A DNA stretch of 64,000 nucleotides from contig CAJTUD010000008.1 in assembly GCA_910579725.1 (NCBI GenBank), positions 9,938 through 73,937 on the forward strand, in the 5' to 3' direction. The notes beneath the pieces were generated by a model. That model was not told the origin of the DNA. It worked only from the letters and a program-made list of their open reading frames with translations, and searched no databases. The translations under genes were made by a program, and so were the position numbers. Origin of the DNA: an uncultured Oscillospiraceae bacterium (GTDB lineage: Bacteria; Bacillota; Clostridia; Oscillospirales; Oscillospiraceae). This document shows positions 24,866 to 33,418 of this stretch, piece after piece; position 1 is the first letter of the stretch, and each line of letters opens with the position of its first letter.

Positions 24866-25612
24866 TTACAGGCGAATCGCCGTCTCCAGGGCGATAGACA
24901 GATACCGCTCATAATCGGACTCCGGATGCGCTCCCATAAGTCCGCGCTCCCACTGGCTTCCCGCCAGACTGTCGGCAGTATACAAAAACTGGCAGACCTC
25001 TTTCCCCCGGAACTGCCCGGCGGCCATGACGGAGGCGCATTCCATTTCTACCGCGCCGCAGCCCTCCGCCCGGCGTTCCGCGACCTTTCCGGGCGTCTCA
25101 CGATAAATGGCGTCGGTGGTCCAGGTCTTGCTGCGGACGTAGGGCAGCTCCAGCTCGTCGAAGATTGCCGCCAGACGGTCCGCCGTGGGGATCTCCACAT
25201 AGTCAGAGGGCGGCAGGTAGTGGAAGCTGGTCCCTTCGTCCCGGTAGGCGGCTGTGGGGACAATCAGGTGTCCGGCGGGCAGGTCCGCGTCCAATCCGCC
25301 GCAGGTCCCAAAGAGCAGGACTTTCTCCGCGCCCTTGACCCACACCTCCTCCAAAATCCCCACCGTGGCGGGGCCGCCGAGGGTGGTGAGGTACAGCCCA
25401 AGGGTCTGTCCCTGGTAGGAAAAGCGGTAAATGGGTACTTTCACACAGGCGTTTATGGTGCTGACGACCTCCACTGGAAGCCGCTTTTGCAGCGTATCTA
25501 CAACCTTTCGCTGAAAGGTCACAAGCACGGTTTTCGGGAAGCCCTCCACCGGCTGTGCGAGATGTACCGGTTTCAGCAGCTCCTCGCCGCCGTCAAAGCC
25601 ATGGCGGATCAT
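24866..25612 (-). CDS. Nucleoside phosphorylase (uridine/purine type, PNP_UDP family)
   Basis: 248 residues. The phosphate and ribose-binding motifs of the PNP/UDP family are present: ..LLFGTCGGLD.. (about 96-106) and ..GAVEMECASVMAA.. (about 190), the latter with the Met-Glu pair that contacts ribose. The enzyme splits a nucleoside with phosphate into base and ribose-1-phosphate; base specificity is unclear. Its ATG overlaps the oxidoreductase gamma stop by 4 bp, so it is embedded in the operon though metabolically unrelated on its face. Confidence 0.87.
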   Translation of the reverse strand: MIRHGFDGGEELLKPVHLAQPVEGFPKTVLVTFQRKVVDTLQKRLPVEVVSTINACVKVPIYRFSYQGQTLGLYLTTLGGPATVGILEEVWVKGAEKVLLFGTCGGLDADLPAGHLIVPTAAYRDEGTSFHYLPPSDYVEIPTADRLAAIFDELELPYVRSKTWTTDAIYRETPGKVAERRAEGCGAVEMECASVMAAGQFRGKEVCQFLYTADSLAGSQWERGLMGAHPESDYERYLSIALETAIRL

Positions 25613-26145
25613 TGATAGTCCCTTCCGGCCTGCAAAGCCTTCATGTTCAGCTCCACCAGCTGGGCCTTGCTGGGAGGCACCAGCTTGGCTACAGTTTCCC
25701 CGGTACCGTCGAAGGTCAGCTCGGGGTTATTTTTCAGCACGTGCCCCATCATGACCATATTCGCCAGAGTGGGAACGCCCGCGTCGTTGGCCATCTGGGT
25801 GGCGGGGATGTAGTAGACTTCCACGTCCTCCCGCGCCACCTTCTCGGAGATCAGGGTGGAATCCACGTAGATCTGTCCGCCGGGGACTACGGTGTCCACA
25901 TACTTCTGTAAGCTGGGCAGATTCATGACGATCAGCACGTCCGGATCCGTGATAATGGGGGAGCCCACAGGATCATCGGACAAAATCACGTTGCAGTTGG
26001 CGGTGCCGCCCCGCATTTCGGGACCGTAGGAGGGCAGCCAGCTCACCTGCAAATCCTCCAGCAGACCCTTGTAGGCCAAAAACTTCCCAGCGAACAGGAT
26101 GCCCTGCCCGCCGAAGCCGGCGATCATGATCTGAGTCGTCTTCAT
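25609..26145 (-). CDS. 2-oxoacid:ferredoxin oxidoreductase, gamma subunit
   Basis: 178 residues matching the gamma domain of pyruvate/2-oxoacid ferredoxin oxidoreductases (..QIMIAGFGGQGILFAGKFLA.. start, ..YGPEMRGGTANCNVILS..). It docks to the alpha/beta catalytic subunits that oxidatively decarboxylate, or reductively carboxylate, 2-oxoacids. GGAGGG precedes the ATG; coupled by ATGA overlaps to beta upstream and to the nucleoside phosphorylase downstream. Length typical. Confidence 0.93.
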   Translation of the reverse strand: MKTTQIMIAGFGGQGILFAGKFLAYKGLLEDLQVSWLPSYGPEMRGGTANCNVILSDDPVGSPIITDPDVLIVMNLPSLQKYVDTVVPGGQIYVDSTLISEKVAREDVEVYYIPATQMANDAGVPTLANMVMMGHVLKNNPELTFDGTGETVAKLVPPSKAQLVELNMKALQAGRDYQ

Positions 26146-26903
26146 TTCGCCTCTCCCTCCTTTGCTGCGCTTCTGTCCTTATAGACACCCAGGGGATAGT
26201 AGGGCAGCATATCGCTTTCCACCCACTCCAACGCCTTCTGGGGCGTCATGCCCCAGTTGGTAGGACAGGCGGAGACCACCTCGATGAGGGAAAAACCCTT
26301 CTTATCGATCTGGTTCTGGAACGCCTTCTGGATAGCCTTCCCGGCGGCCTTCACGTTCTTCACATTATTCACCGCCACGCGGGCCACGTACTCCGGACCC
26401 TCCAGGGTAGAGAGCAGCTCGCAGACCTTGATGGGCCAGCCGCAGTGGTTCACATCCCGGCCGTAAGGGGAGGTCTGCGTCACCTGCCCGGGCAGGGAGG
26501 TGGGGGCCATCTGACCGCCGGTCATGCCGTAGATGGCATTGTTGACGAAGATCACTGTGATATTCTCATTCCGGGCGGCGGCGTGTACGGTCTCCGCCAT
26601 GCCGATGGAGGCCAGGTCGCCGTCCCCCTGGTAGGTAAAGACAATGTTGTCCGGACGGCACCGCTTGATGCCGGTGGCTGTGGCGGGGGCCCGGCCGTGA
26701 GCGGCCTCGATCATGTCGCAGGCAAAATAGTCGTAGGCCATAACCGCGCAGCCCACAGGGGCCACGCCGATGGCCTCGCCCTCGATGCCCAGATTATCCA
26801 TGGCCTCCGCCACCAGACGGTGGATAATGCCGTGGGGGCAGCCGGGGCAGTAGTGGAGCACCGCGTCCGTCAGGGATTTGGGCTTCTGGAATACAATCGC
26901 CAT
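26142..26903 (-). CDS. 2-oxoacid:ferredoxin oxidoreductase, TPP-binding beta subunit
   Basis: 253 residues. The thiamine diphosphate motif is GDGDLASIG...NNAIYGMTGGQ, and the N-terminal ..HYCPGCPHG.. segment supplies cysteines typical of the class. It forms the active site with alpha and passes electrons to ferredoxin. The context with acyl-CoA synthetase and IlvE favours branched-chain 2-oxoacids (VOR) over 2-oxoglutarate (KOR), but the sequence alone does not settle it. AAAGGAG precedes the ATG. Confidence 0.93.
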   Translation of the reverse strand: MAIVFQKPKSLTDAVLHYCPGCPHGIIHRLVAEAMDNLGIEGEAIGVAPVGCAVMAYDYFACDMIEAAHGRAPATATGIKRCRPDNIVFTYQGDGDLASIGMAETVHAAARNENITVIFVNNAIYGMTGGQMAPTSLPGQVTQTSPYGRDVNHCGWPIKVCELLSTLEGPEYVARVAVNNVKNVKAAGKAIQKAFQNQIDKKGFSLIEVVSACPTNWGMTPQKALEWVESDMLPYYPLGVYKDRSAAKEGEAK

Positions 26904-26904
26904 A

Positions 26905-27966
26905 TCAGTTCGCTCCTTTCCGGGCTTCTCGAATCGAGGCCAGCACCTGATCCGGCGAGGGAATCATGCCGCCGGTGCGGTTACAGAGACAGACGGGCCG
27001 CCTGCACTCGGTAGCCAGCCGCACATCCTCAATCATCTGCCCCATGTTCAGCTCCACGCAGACGAAGCTCTTCACCTGCTCCGCCGCCTGCCGCAGGACT
27101 CTGGTGGGGAAAGGCCAGAGGGTAATGGGCCGGATGAGCCCTGCCCTGATTCCTTCCTTCCGGGCGCTCACCACAGCGTTCTTTGCCACACGGGAAGCGA
27201 TGCCAAAAGCAACTATGCAGACATCCGCGTCCTCCATCATGTACTCTTCGTACATGACCTCATTCTCCTCCACGGTCCTGTACCGCTCATACCGCTCGAA
27301 GTTTTTCCGCTCCAGCTCATCGGACTTGAGGTACAGAGAATTGACAATGTTGTGCTTCCGCTGCATCCTGGTACCGGTGAGAGCCCAGGGCTTGTCATAG
27401 GTTTCCACTTCCGCGTCCTCGAAGGTGATGGGCTCCATCATCTGTCCGATGGTGCCGTCCGCCAGAATCATGGTTGTCATCAAGTACTTGTCCGCCAGAT
27501 TGAATCCTTTGACGGTAAGGCTGGCCATCTCCTGGACGGAAGCGGGAGCCAGAACGATCATCCGGTAGTCGCCGTGGCCGCCGCCTTTGGTGGCCTGAAA
27601 ATAGTCAGACTGGCTGGGCTGAATGCCTCCCAGGCCGGGACCGCCCCGCTGAACGTTCACCACGAAGGCGGGCACGTCAGAACCGGCTATGTAGCTCAGG
27701 CCCTCCCCTTTCAGGGAGATTCCGGGACTGGAGGAGGAGGTCATGACCCGCATCCCGGCGGCAGCCGCGCCGTAGACCATATTGATGGAGGCGATTTCGC
27801 TCTCCGCCTGAAGGAACACACCGCCGATCTTGGGCATCTTTTTCGCCATATAGGCGGCGATTTCCGTCTGGGGGGTGATGGGGTAGCCAAAATAGTGGCG
27901 GCAGCCCGCCCGGATGGCGGCCTCCGCAATGGCTTCGTTGCCCTTCATTAAAACTCTTTCTGCCAT
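26905..27966 (-). CDS. vorB: 2-oxoacid:ferredoxin oxidoreductase, alpha subunit (VorB-like)
   Basis: 353 residues: pyrimidine-binding domain (..YFGYPITPQTEIAAYM.., ..EIASINMVYGAAAAG..) followed by domain II (..LIRPITLWPFP.., ..VELNMGQMIEDVR..). It matches the subunit usually annotated as 3-methyl-2-oxobutanoate dehydrogenase VorB. With beta, gamma and the ferredoxin subunit it makes a four-subunit CoA-dependent enzyme converting branched 2-oxoacids to acyl-CoA + CO2, reversibly. AGGAGGG lies 5 bp before the ATG; ferredoxin gene 16 bp upstream. Confidence 0.92.
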   Translation of the reverse strand: MAERVLMKGNEAIAEAAIRAGCRHYFGYPITPQTEIAAYMAKKMPKIGGVFLQAESEIASINMVYGAAAAGMRVMTSSSSPGISLKGEGLSYIAGSDVPAFVVNVQRGGPGLGGIQPSQSDYFQATKGGGHGDYRMIVLAPASVQEMASLTVKGFNLADKYLMTTMILADGTIGQMMEPITFEDAEVETYDKPWALTGTRMQRKHNIVNSLYLKSDELERKNFERYERYRTVEENEVMYEEYMMEDADVCIVAFGIASRVAKNAVVSARKEGIRAGLIRPITLWPFPTRVLRQAAEQVKSFVCVELNMGQMIEDVRLATECRRPVCLCNRTGGMIPSPDQVLASIREARKGAN

Positions 27967-27982
27967 GGTTTCCCTCCTTCTC

Positions 27983-28189
27983 CTACTTCTCCACGGTGAT
28001 GATGCAGTCCGGACACATGGTCGCGCAGAAAGCGCAGGCGATGCACTCGTCCTGGTTTGTCATCACCGCAGGGGAGTAGCCTTTTTTGTTGATCTGGTCC
28101 CTGGCAATCGCTAAAATGTGCTTGGGACAGGCATTCACGCAAAGGCCACAGCCCTTGCAGAGGTCTGTCTGAAACGTGACTTTTGCCAT
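27983..28189 (-). CDS. 2x[4Fe-4S] ferredoxin subunit of the 2-oxoacid oxidoreductase
   Basis: 68 residues with two cluster motifs, CKGCGLCVNACP and CIACAFCATMCP, the usual delta subunit of four-subunit 2-oxoacid oxidoreductases. The frame is open 8 codons further up, but AAGGAG lies 8 bp before the ATG at 28189. It relays electrons between the TPP site and soluble ferredoxin. Gene order delta-alpha-beta-gamma is the standard one. Confidence 0.94.
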   Translation of the reverse strand: MAKVTFQTDLCKGCGLCVNACPKHILAIARDQINKKGYSPAVMTNQDECIACAFCATMCPDCIITVEK

Positions 28190-28202
28190 AGTCTTTCTCC
28201 TT

Positions 28203-29027
28203 CTATATGCCAAAATGAATGATGAATTTGTTTTCCACCTTTGCCCGTTCCAGAAGCTTGGTCAGTTTCTGGAAACCCGTTCTGCCGCCCACGGCGGCCA
28301 GCAGGGGGAAAATCGCGGCAGGCGGAATGAGAGTGACGCCATACCATGCCAGCCCCTTTCCGGGACGGTCCAGACTGTCCCAGTAAACATCTATCTCGGA
28401 CAACGCCTCTCCTGCCTGGTTCAGCAAATCATCCTTGACCCAGGCGCAGACGTAGTTTTCCGGGGCGTAGTCCCCATAATCCCACCCTGGCTGTGGAGGC
28501 TGGTCCATTATGCCGAAAGTATGGGTGTCGCCCCGCCCCAGCTGCATGACTACTATGGTGTAGCCGTCCCCGGCAGGCTCTACGCCGGTTGGCGCAAAGT
28601 GGTGCTTTTTCCAGAACCGTTCACTCTCCCGGTTGCCTTTTACATAGCCCAGGCGGATATATCGGAATGGGAGGTGGAACAGCAATTCATGGAGGATAGC
28701 GCTTCCGACTCCGCGTCCCTGTAGGTCCTTCCGCAAGATGAACCAGCCGATGAACGCCGTCTCCGGGTTGGGGTAGTGCAGGATCAAGTCCAGTACGGCG
28801 CACAAACGATCCTCTCGATAAAATCCCAGAAAGTACTTGTCTTCCGGGGTGGTCCGGGGCGGCAGCTTGGTCAGGTCCTCGCGAAGGGTCTCCAGTTCGG
28901 GGCGCTCGTGCATGTGCTCATAGTATGTGGGATTCCCTTGGGCCAGAGAAAGAAGCTCCGGCAGGTCCTCTTCTGTGATGCGCCTTACTTGGTACTGTGT
29001 GGAAATTTGTTGAAAAGGCAAATCCAT
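28203..29027 (-). CDS. GNAT N-acetyltransferase with a C-terminal extension
   Basis: 274 residues. Residues about 12-170 are a GNAT fold with the acetyl-CoA loop RKDLQGRGVGSAI. The remaining ~100 residues (..DYAPENYVCAWVKDDLL.. to ..LLERAKVENKFIIHFGI) are an extra domain I do not recognise. Acceptor substrate unknown. GGGAGA precedes the ATG; 13 bp before the ferredoxin gene, so within the operon. Confidence 0.82.
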   Translation of the reverse strand: MDLPFQQISTQYQVRRITEEDLPELLSLAQGNPTYYEHMHERPELETLREDLTKLPPRTTPEDKYFLGFYREDRLCAVLDLILHYPNPETAFIGWFILRKDLQGRGVGSAILHELLFHLPFRYIRLGYVKGNRESERFWKKHHFAPTGVEPAGDGYTIVVMQLGRGDTHTFGIMDQPPQPGWDYGDYAPENYVCAWVKDDLLNQAGEALSEIDVYWDSLDRPGKGLAWYGVTLIPPAAIFPLLAAVGGRTGFQKLTKLLERAKVENKFIIHFGI

Positions 29028-29033
29028 GGTTGG

Positions 29034-29576
29034 TTATCTCCCTCCTGTCAATGACCGGAATTGCCGTTCTGTCATGGTCTGGGACAAAATCTCCCAGAGC
29101 CGTTCACTGGCATTTTCGATGGGGACGGCTGCGGGGGCGCACTTCTCCCACTCCGCCGCCGCGTAGAGGAACGTGGACCAGCTCTCATTCAGCAGCTTTC
29201 CGTTCCGCAGGGCCGTGACATACAGGTTTTGCAGCAGAAAGTCAACTCCTTCCCGGTAAGCTTTCCCGTCCAGGCCGGATACGGCCTTTAAAAAGCCTGT
29301 TTCCGCTTCCGCGCCGTTCTCCAATATAGCATATATCCTCTGCGCCGAAGGTGTCAATGGCTTTTTCTGCCGGACTTCCTTTAATAAATAGTAGGTTTCT
29401 TTGGATAAATATGTGGTCCGCTTCCGGAATGCCTTACAGTAAAACAGCTCCTGCCGGTCGATCAGCTCCGTCACATCGCCCCAGCCGCACCCAATGTCCT
29501 CCAGCGCGGGCAGGTCCGGATTCGTGTTACATAACAGGATACCATATTTCTGCAAATACTTCAATAAAAGATTCAT
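29034..29576 (-). CDS. AlkZ-related protein of unknown function
   Basis: 180 residues, mostly helical, with Tyr/Arg-rich segments (..RQELFYCKAFRKRTTYLSKETYYLLKEV..; only part quoted) and a C-terminus ..LSQTMTERQFRSLTGG. It resembles proteins named AlkZ-related in Clostridia (related to HTH-rich DNA glycosylase AlkZ), from memory only. Weak RBS; it begins 9 bp after the P-loop gene and is probably translationally coupled to it. No obvious metabolic link to the operon. Confidence 0.6.
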   Translation of the reverse strand: MNLLLKYLQKYGILLCNTNPDLPALEDIGCGWGDVTELIDRQELFYCKAFRKRTTYLSKETYYLLKEVRQKKPLTPSAQRIYAILENGAEAETGFLKAVSGLDGKAYREGVDFLLQNLYVTALRNGKLLNESWSTFLYAAAEWEKCAPAAVPIENASERLWEILSQTMTERQFRSLTGGR

Positions 29577-29585
29577 AAATATTCG

Positions 29586-30296
29586 TTAGCCGAACAGCGG
29601 CCCCACCTTAGGCGGACTCTTCTGCTCCGGCAGGTCAAAGTATTTCGCCTGCAGTCTCATCGCCAGCAGTCCGGGGACTTTCCCCGCCAGCTCCGCCGCC
29701 ACAGCCTCCTCCGCGCTGGTCATCCACACCGGCAGGCCGCTGAGCTCGCTGAGCTTTTCCATATAGGGAACCGCCGCCAACACTGTCTCCGCCGTTGTCT
29801 CGTGGGCCAAATTCCCGTTGTTGACAATAGCGGTAAAGGGCAGTCCGCCCGCCGCCTCGATCTCCCGCATAACCTCCAGCGCCTCCTCCGGCGTCCTGGT
29901 CAGAGGCCGGTATGGGTTTGCCACAAAAGCCATGCGGTAATTGCCCTCCTCCAGAATAAACGGCGCATACCGTCCCAAGGCATAAGCCCCCCGGTCGTCG
30001 CCGCCGATGTCCATGACGGCATAGAGGCTTTTATCCTCCACCAGCCGGTACGCCTCGGCGGGAAGGGCGGGGAGGTCCACGTTGGTATTGGCAAATTGGG
30101 GCGAGATAAGGTCCACCCCCGCTGCCTCCAGCTCGGAGGCGCTGTCCTTCGTTCGAAAGTAGGGGTTTACGATATCCAGGTCGGCGATGGCCGTCTTCTT
30201 CCCCTCCCGCGCCAGCAGAAGGGCGTAGTTGACGGCGATGTTGGTCTTACCGGAGCCGTAGTGTCCGGCGAAGAGAGTGACACGTTTATGGTCCAT
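29586..30296 (-). CDS. P-loop ATPase (ParA/MinD-like nucleotide-binding protein)
   Basis: 236 residues. Walker A GHYGSGKTN near the N-terminus, a deviant-Walker-type second region (..KKTAIADLDIVNPYFRT..) and a Walker B-like strand (..YAVMDIGGDDRGAYALG..). This is the SIMIBI-type cytosolic ATPase family often found beside 2-oxoacid oxidoreductase genes; its job there is unknown. Start at 30296 because GAGGAG lies 7 bp upstream; an earlier ATG overlaps that RBS. It overlaps the preceding GNAT gene by 11 bp. Confidence 0.83.
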   Translation of the reverse strand: MDHKRVTLFAGHYGSGKTNIAVNYALLLAREGKKTAIADLDIVNPYFRTKDSASELEAAGVDLISPQFANTNVDLPALPAEAYRLVEDKSLYAVMDIGGDDRGAYALGRYAPFILEEGNYRMAFVANPYRPLTRTPEEALEVMREIEAAGGLPFTAIVNNGNLAHETTAETVLAAVPYMEKLSELSGLPVWMTSAEEAVAAELAGKVPGLLAMRLQAKYFDLPEQKSPPKVGPLFG

Positions 30297-30783
30297 ATCG
30301 GGACTCCTCATTTAACTGCTTTTCCATGATCTCATATACCAGGATCACGCCGTTTTCCACCGGCCATTGGTTATGGCAAATTGTCCGGTATCCCCGGTGT
30401 TCATACAGCAGGCAGGCGGGAGGGGAGGCTTCCAGCCGGACAGCGGCGTACTGCCGGGCGGCTTCCCGCTCTAATTTCTCCATAATAAAGCTGCCGTATC
30501 CCCTGCCCTGGAACGCGGGCAGGACATACACTCTTGTAATATGGTCCTGCTGGGCAGTCCCGGTGCCGATCAAGTGGTTTCCCAGCCAAAGACCATACAC
30601 GGCATTCTGCCAGACGTCCTGCAATACGGCATTTTCATCATGCAGGCTGCAAAAGGCATCTACAATTTCTGGCAAATAATATTTGGGATATATCTCCCGC
30701 ACCGTATGCTGGACCAGTGCCGCGATCTGCGCCGCGTGGCACTCCGCCGCTTTTTCAAATCGAACGGCATCCACGGTCATCAC
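30286..30783 (-). CDS. GNAT family N-acetyltransferase
   Basis: 165 residues with the acetyl-CoA-binding motif LPAFQGRGYGSFIM and typical C-terminal ..YEHRGYRTICH... Substrate unknown; could be a small-molecule or protein acetylase. Its ATG overlaps the stop of the acyl-CoA synthetase fusion (ATGA), so it is translated in step with it. Co-occurrence of acyl-CoA synthetases and GNATs sometimes reflects lysine-acetylation control of the synthetase (known for Acs/Pat systems; here inference). Confidence 0.88.
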   Translation of the reverse strand: MMTVDAVRFEKAAECHAAQIAALVQHTVREIYPKYYLPEIVDAFCSLHDENAVLQDVWQNAVYGLWLGNHLIGTGTAQQDHITRVYVLPAFQGRGYGSFIMEKLEREAARQYAAVRLEASPPACLLYEHRGYRTICHNQWPVENGVILVYEIMEKQLNEESRYGP

Positions 30784-33050
30784 AGCTTGTTCCGCATGAT
30801 CTTCCCGCTGATGGTTTTAGGGAGCTCCTCCTTGAATACCACAATCCGGGGATATTTATACGGCGCGGTGTGCTTTTTGACGTAGTCCTGAATCTCCTTT
30901 TTCAGCTCCTCGGTACCCTCGGCACCGGGGACCAGTACAATGCTGGCCTTCACCACCTGCCCCCGGATCTCGTCCGGCGCGGCGGATACGCCGCACTCCA
31001 GTACATAGGGCAGTTCCATAATGACGCTTTCGATCTCAAAAGGCCCGATCCGATAGCCGGAGGATTTGATGACGTCGTCCCGGCGTCCCACGTACCACAG
31101 ATACCCGTCCTCATCCTGCCACGCCACATCCCGGGTGTGGTAGAGCCCGTCGTGCCAGACCTCCCTGGTCTGCTCCTCGTCCCGGTAGTACCCAGAGAAC
31201 AGACCGGGTGCGCCCACGCCCTCCTGGGCGCGGATACAAATCTCTCCGTTCTCACCGGGAGAGACGGGCTGGTCGTTTTCATCCACCAAAACCAGATCGT
31301 AGGTGGGCACAGGCTTGCCCATGGAGCCGATCTTCTGCTTGTTGCCCAGCAGATTGCCGATACACAGCGTGGTTTCCGTCTGGCCGAAGCCCTCGTGGAT
31401 TTGCAGGCCGGTCTGGCTCTCAAACTGACGGAATACCTCCGGGTTCAGAGCCTCGCCGGCGGTGGTGGCGTGCTTGATGCTGCTCAGGTCGTAATGACTG
31501 AGATCCTGCTTGATAAGCATCCGGTACATGGTGGGCGGGGCACAGAAAGTGGTGATGTTGTACCTGGCAAACAGCGGCAGAATATCGGAGGCGTCAAAGC
31601 GGTCAAAATCATAGGTAAATACCGCTCCTTCGCACAGCCACTGGCCGTACAGCTTCCCCCACAGGGCCTTGCCCCAGCCGGTCTCGCTGATGGTGAAGTG
31701 AAGACCGTCGGCGTGGACGCAGTGCCAGTATTTGGCGGTGATAAAGTGGCCCAGGGCGTACTGATAGCTCTGAGCGGCAATCTTGGGATAGCCGGTGGTG
31801 CCGGAGGTGAAGAACATCAGCATCAGGTCTCTGCCGCAGGGAGCGTCCTCCGTCCGCTCAAACTTGCTGCGGTACATGGCATACTCCTCGTCGAAGTCAT
31901 GCCAGCCTTCCCGCCTGCCGCCCACCATGATTTTCAGCTTCAGACTTGGGCTGTCCTTCTGGGCGACGTCCACCTGATGGGCTGTATCGCCGTCAGCGGT
32001 GCAGAGAATGGCACTGACCTCTGCCGCATTGAAGCGGTAGGAAAAGTCATGCTCCTGGAGTTGGTTGGTGGCGGGGATGGCAATGGCGCCCAGCTTGTGG
32101 AGGCCAAGGATGGCGAACCAGAATTGGTAGTGCCGCTTGAGCACCAGCATCACCCGGTCGCCCCGCCGGATGCCCAGGGCCTTGAAGTAATTGGCCGCGC
32201 GGGAGGATGCCCGGGACATATCCTCGAAAGTAAAACGCCGTTCCTGCTTGTTCCTGTCCAGGTGAAGCATGGCCAGCTTGCCTGGGTACCTGGCAGCAAT
32301 GGCGTCCACGCAGTCGAAGGCAAAATTGAACTTCTCCGCGTTGGGAAAACGCAGGGACTGGAGCACTCCCCGTTCGTCCTCTCTGGCATCAAAAAAGCTT
32401 TTGCAGACATAGTCCTCGCTGGACCGGGCCTGGACAATGGACTGGCGGACAGCTTTCTCGTCAGCCTTTTCCCCGGAGACGACCACCGCACAGAACACGC
32501 AGGGCCTGCCGCCGACGGCAATCATACCGTGAGGCGTGGAGGAATTATAGAGAATGCTGTCGCCCTCCCTGAGAATCTCGGTGTGCTCGCCCACCTGGAT
32601 CTTCAGCTGGCCGGAGAGGACGATGTCAAACTCCTGACCGGAGTGAGTAGTAAGGTGGATGGGCATGTGCTGCTGGGCCTCGTCGTAGTCGTAGGTGACG
32701 TAGTAAGGCTCCGCCAGCTTGTTGCGGAAGAAGGGGGCCAGATTGGAGATCTCAATACCGGGTTCCCTGGCGGTCTGCTGGCCCTCTCCCTTGCGGGTGA
32801 CGGTATAACTGGACAGATGGGCGCTGTGGCCCTCCAGCAGGTCGGTGATCCCGATGCCGAAGGCCAGAGAGCACTTGTGGATAAAGGTGAAGGGCAGGTC
32901 GGCCATACCTCCCTCGTAAGCCCGGTACTCCTCGGGGGTGGTGTCGGTCTTCCGGGACATTTCCCCCACGGAAAAACCGCAGATACCCCGCATCTCGCGA
33001 ATTCGGAAAGCCACTTCCATCAGCTGACTGTTGACATGGGTTGTGTCCAT
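30780..33050 (-). CDS. Fusion: XRE HTH + cupin + AMP-forming acyl-CoA synthetase
   Basis: 756 residues. About 5-70: XRE-type helix-turn-helix. About 110-195: cupin (..THSGQEFDIVLSGQLKI.., ..STPHGMIAV..). About 225-756: complete AMP-forming synthetase with FFTSGTTGYPK (P-loop), ..EGFGQTETT.., ..SGYRIGPFEIESV.. (hinge) and the catalytic Lys near SGKIMRNKL. It activates a carboxylic acid to acyl-CoA via acyl-AMP; similarity is to the medium/branched-chain class. Start at 33050 (GGAGG 8 bp upstream) rather than two earlier in-frame ATGs. First gene of a 13-gene run behind a T-box leader. The DNA-binding head suggests it may also regulate transcription. Confidence 0.9.
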   Translation of the reverse strand: MDTTHVNSQLMEVAFRIREMRGICGFSVGEMSRKTDTTPEEYRAYEGGMADLPFTFIHKCSLAFGIGITDLLEGHSAHLSSYTVTRKGEGQQTAREPGIEISNLAPFFRNKLAEPYYVTYDYDEAQQHMPIHLTTHSGQEFDIVLSGQLKIQVGEHTEILREGDSILYNSSTPHGMIAVGGRPCVFCAVVVSGEKADEKAVRQSIVQARSSEDYVCKSFFDAREDERGVLQSLRFPNAEKFNFAFDCVDAIAARYPGKLAMLHLDRNKQERRFTFEDMSRASSRAANYFKALGIRRGDRVMLVLKRHYQFWFAILGLHKLGAIAIPATNQLQEHDFSYRFNAAEVSAILCTADGDTAHQVDVAQKDSPSLKLKIMVGGRREGWHDFDEEYAMYRSKFERTEDAPCGRDLMLMFFTSGTTGYPKIAAQSYQYALGHFITAKYWHCVHADGLHFTISETGWGKALWGKLYGQWLCEGAVFTYDFDRFDASDILPLFARYNITTFCAPPTMYRMLIKQDLSHYDLSSIKHATTAGEALNPEVFRQFESQTGLQIHEGFGQTETTLCIGNLLGNKQKIGSMGKPVPTYDLVLVDENDQPVSPGENGEICIRAQEGVGAPGLFSGYYRDEEQTREVWHDGLYHTRDVAWQDEDGYLWYVGRRDDVIKSSGYRIGPFEIESVIMELPYVLECGVSAAPDEIRGQVVKASIVLVPGAEGTEELKKEIQDYVKKHTAPYKYPRIVVFKEELPKTISGKIMRNKL

Positions 33051-33091
33051 GGGTGATTCCTCCATGAAAAAATGTGTGCGCTGAGAAAAAT

Positions 33092-33389
33092 AAAAAACCC
33101 GTCTCAAAGAAACCTTCTTTGAGACGGGTTCACAAACAAATCATGTACCCGCGGTACCACTCAAATTGCGTTCCGGACAGAACGCCCCTTCGGGCTCCAA
33201 CAAGCCCTATGCACTCACGCGGCAGTTACGGGAAGCGTCTACTTGCCTGACCGGCAGACGTTCGGGCCTCCAGCTCGGAAGGGATAGGACACTGGGACCG
33301 CCTTGCCGCCGGGCTTTCACCAATACCCGGCTCTCTGGGGACAGACAGCCCCGTCCGTCTTCGTCATCGCTTTTTATTCACTTGCCGGT
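33092..33389 (-). ncRNA. T-box riboswitch leader
   Basis: On the minus strand the leader has stem I elements (GATGACGAAGA, the AGAGAG bulge, then CCGGG..GGTGAAAG..CCCGG, and CCTTCCGAGCTGG), the conserved T-box sequence GAGTGGTACCGCGGGT (33162-33147) that pairs with a tRNA 3' end, and a strong terminator (AACCCGTCTCAAAGA / TCTTTGAGACGGGTT with T-run, 33130-33092). Uncharged tRNA should favour read-through. The specifier triplet just before CCTTCCGAGC reads ..CCTATC..; AUC (Ile) is the most likely register but UAU cannot be excluded by eye. Controls the acyl-CoA synthetase/VOR/IlvE run. Confidence 0.9.
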
Positions 33390-33418
33390 ATTTTACATGA
33401 TTCCCGCTCTGTTGTCAA
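33390..33418 (-). promoter_or_regulatory. Promoter of the T-box-controlled operon
   Basis: TTGACA (33418-33413), 17-bp spacer, TAAAAT (33395-33390) on the minus strand, immediately upstream of stem I of the T-box. Confidence 0.85.
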
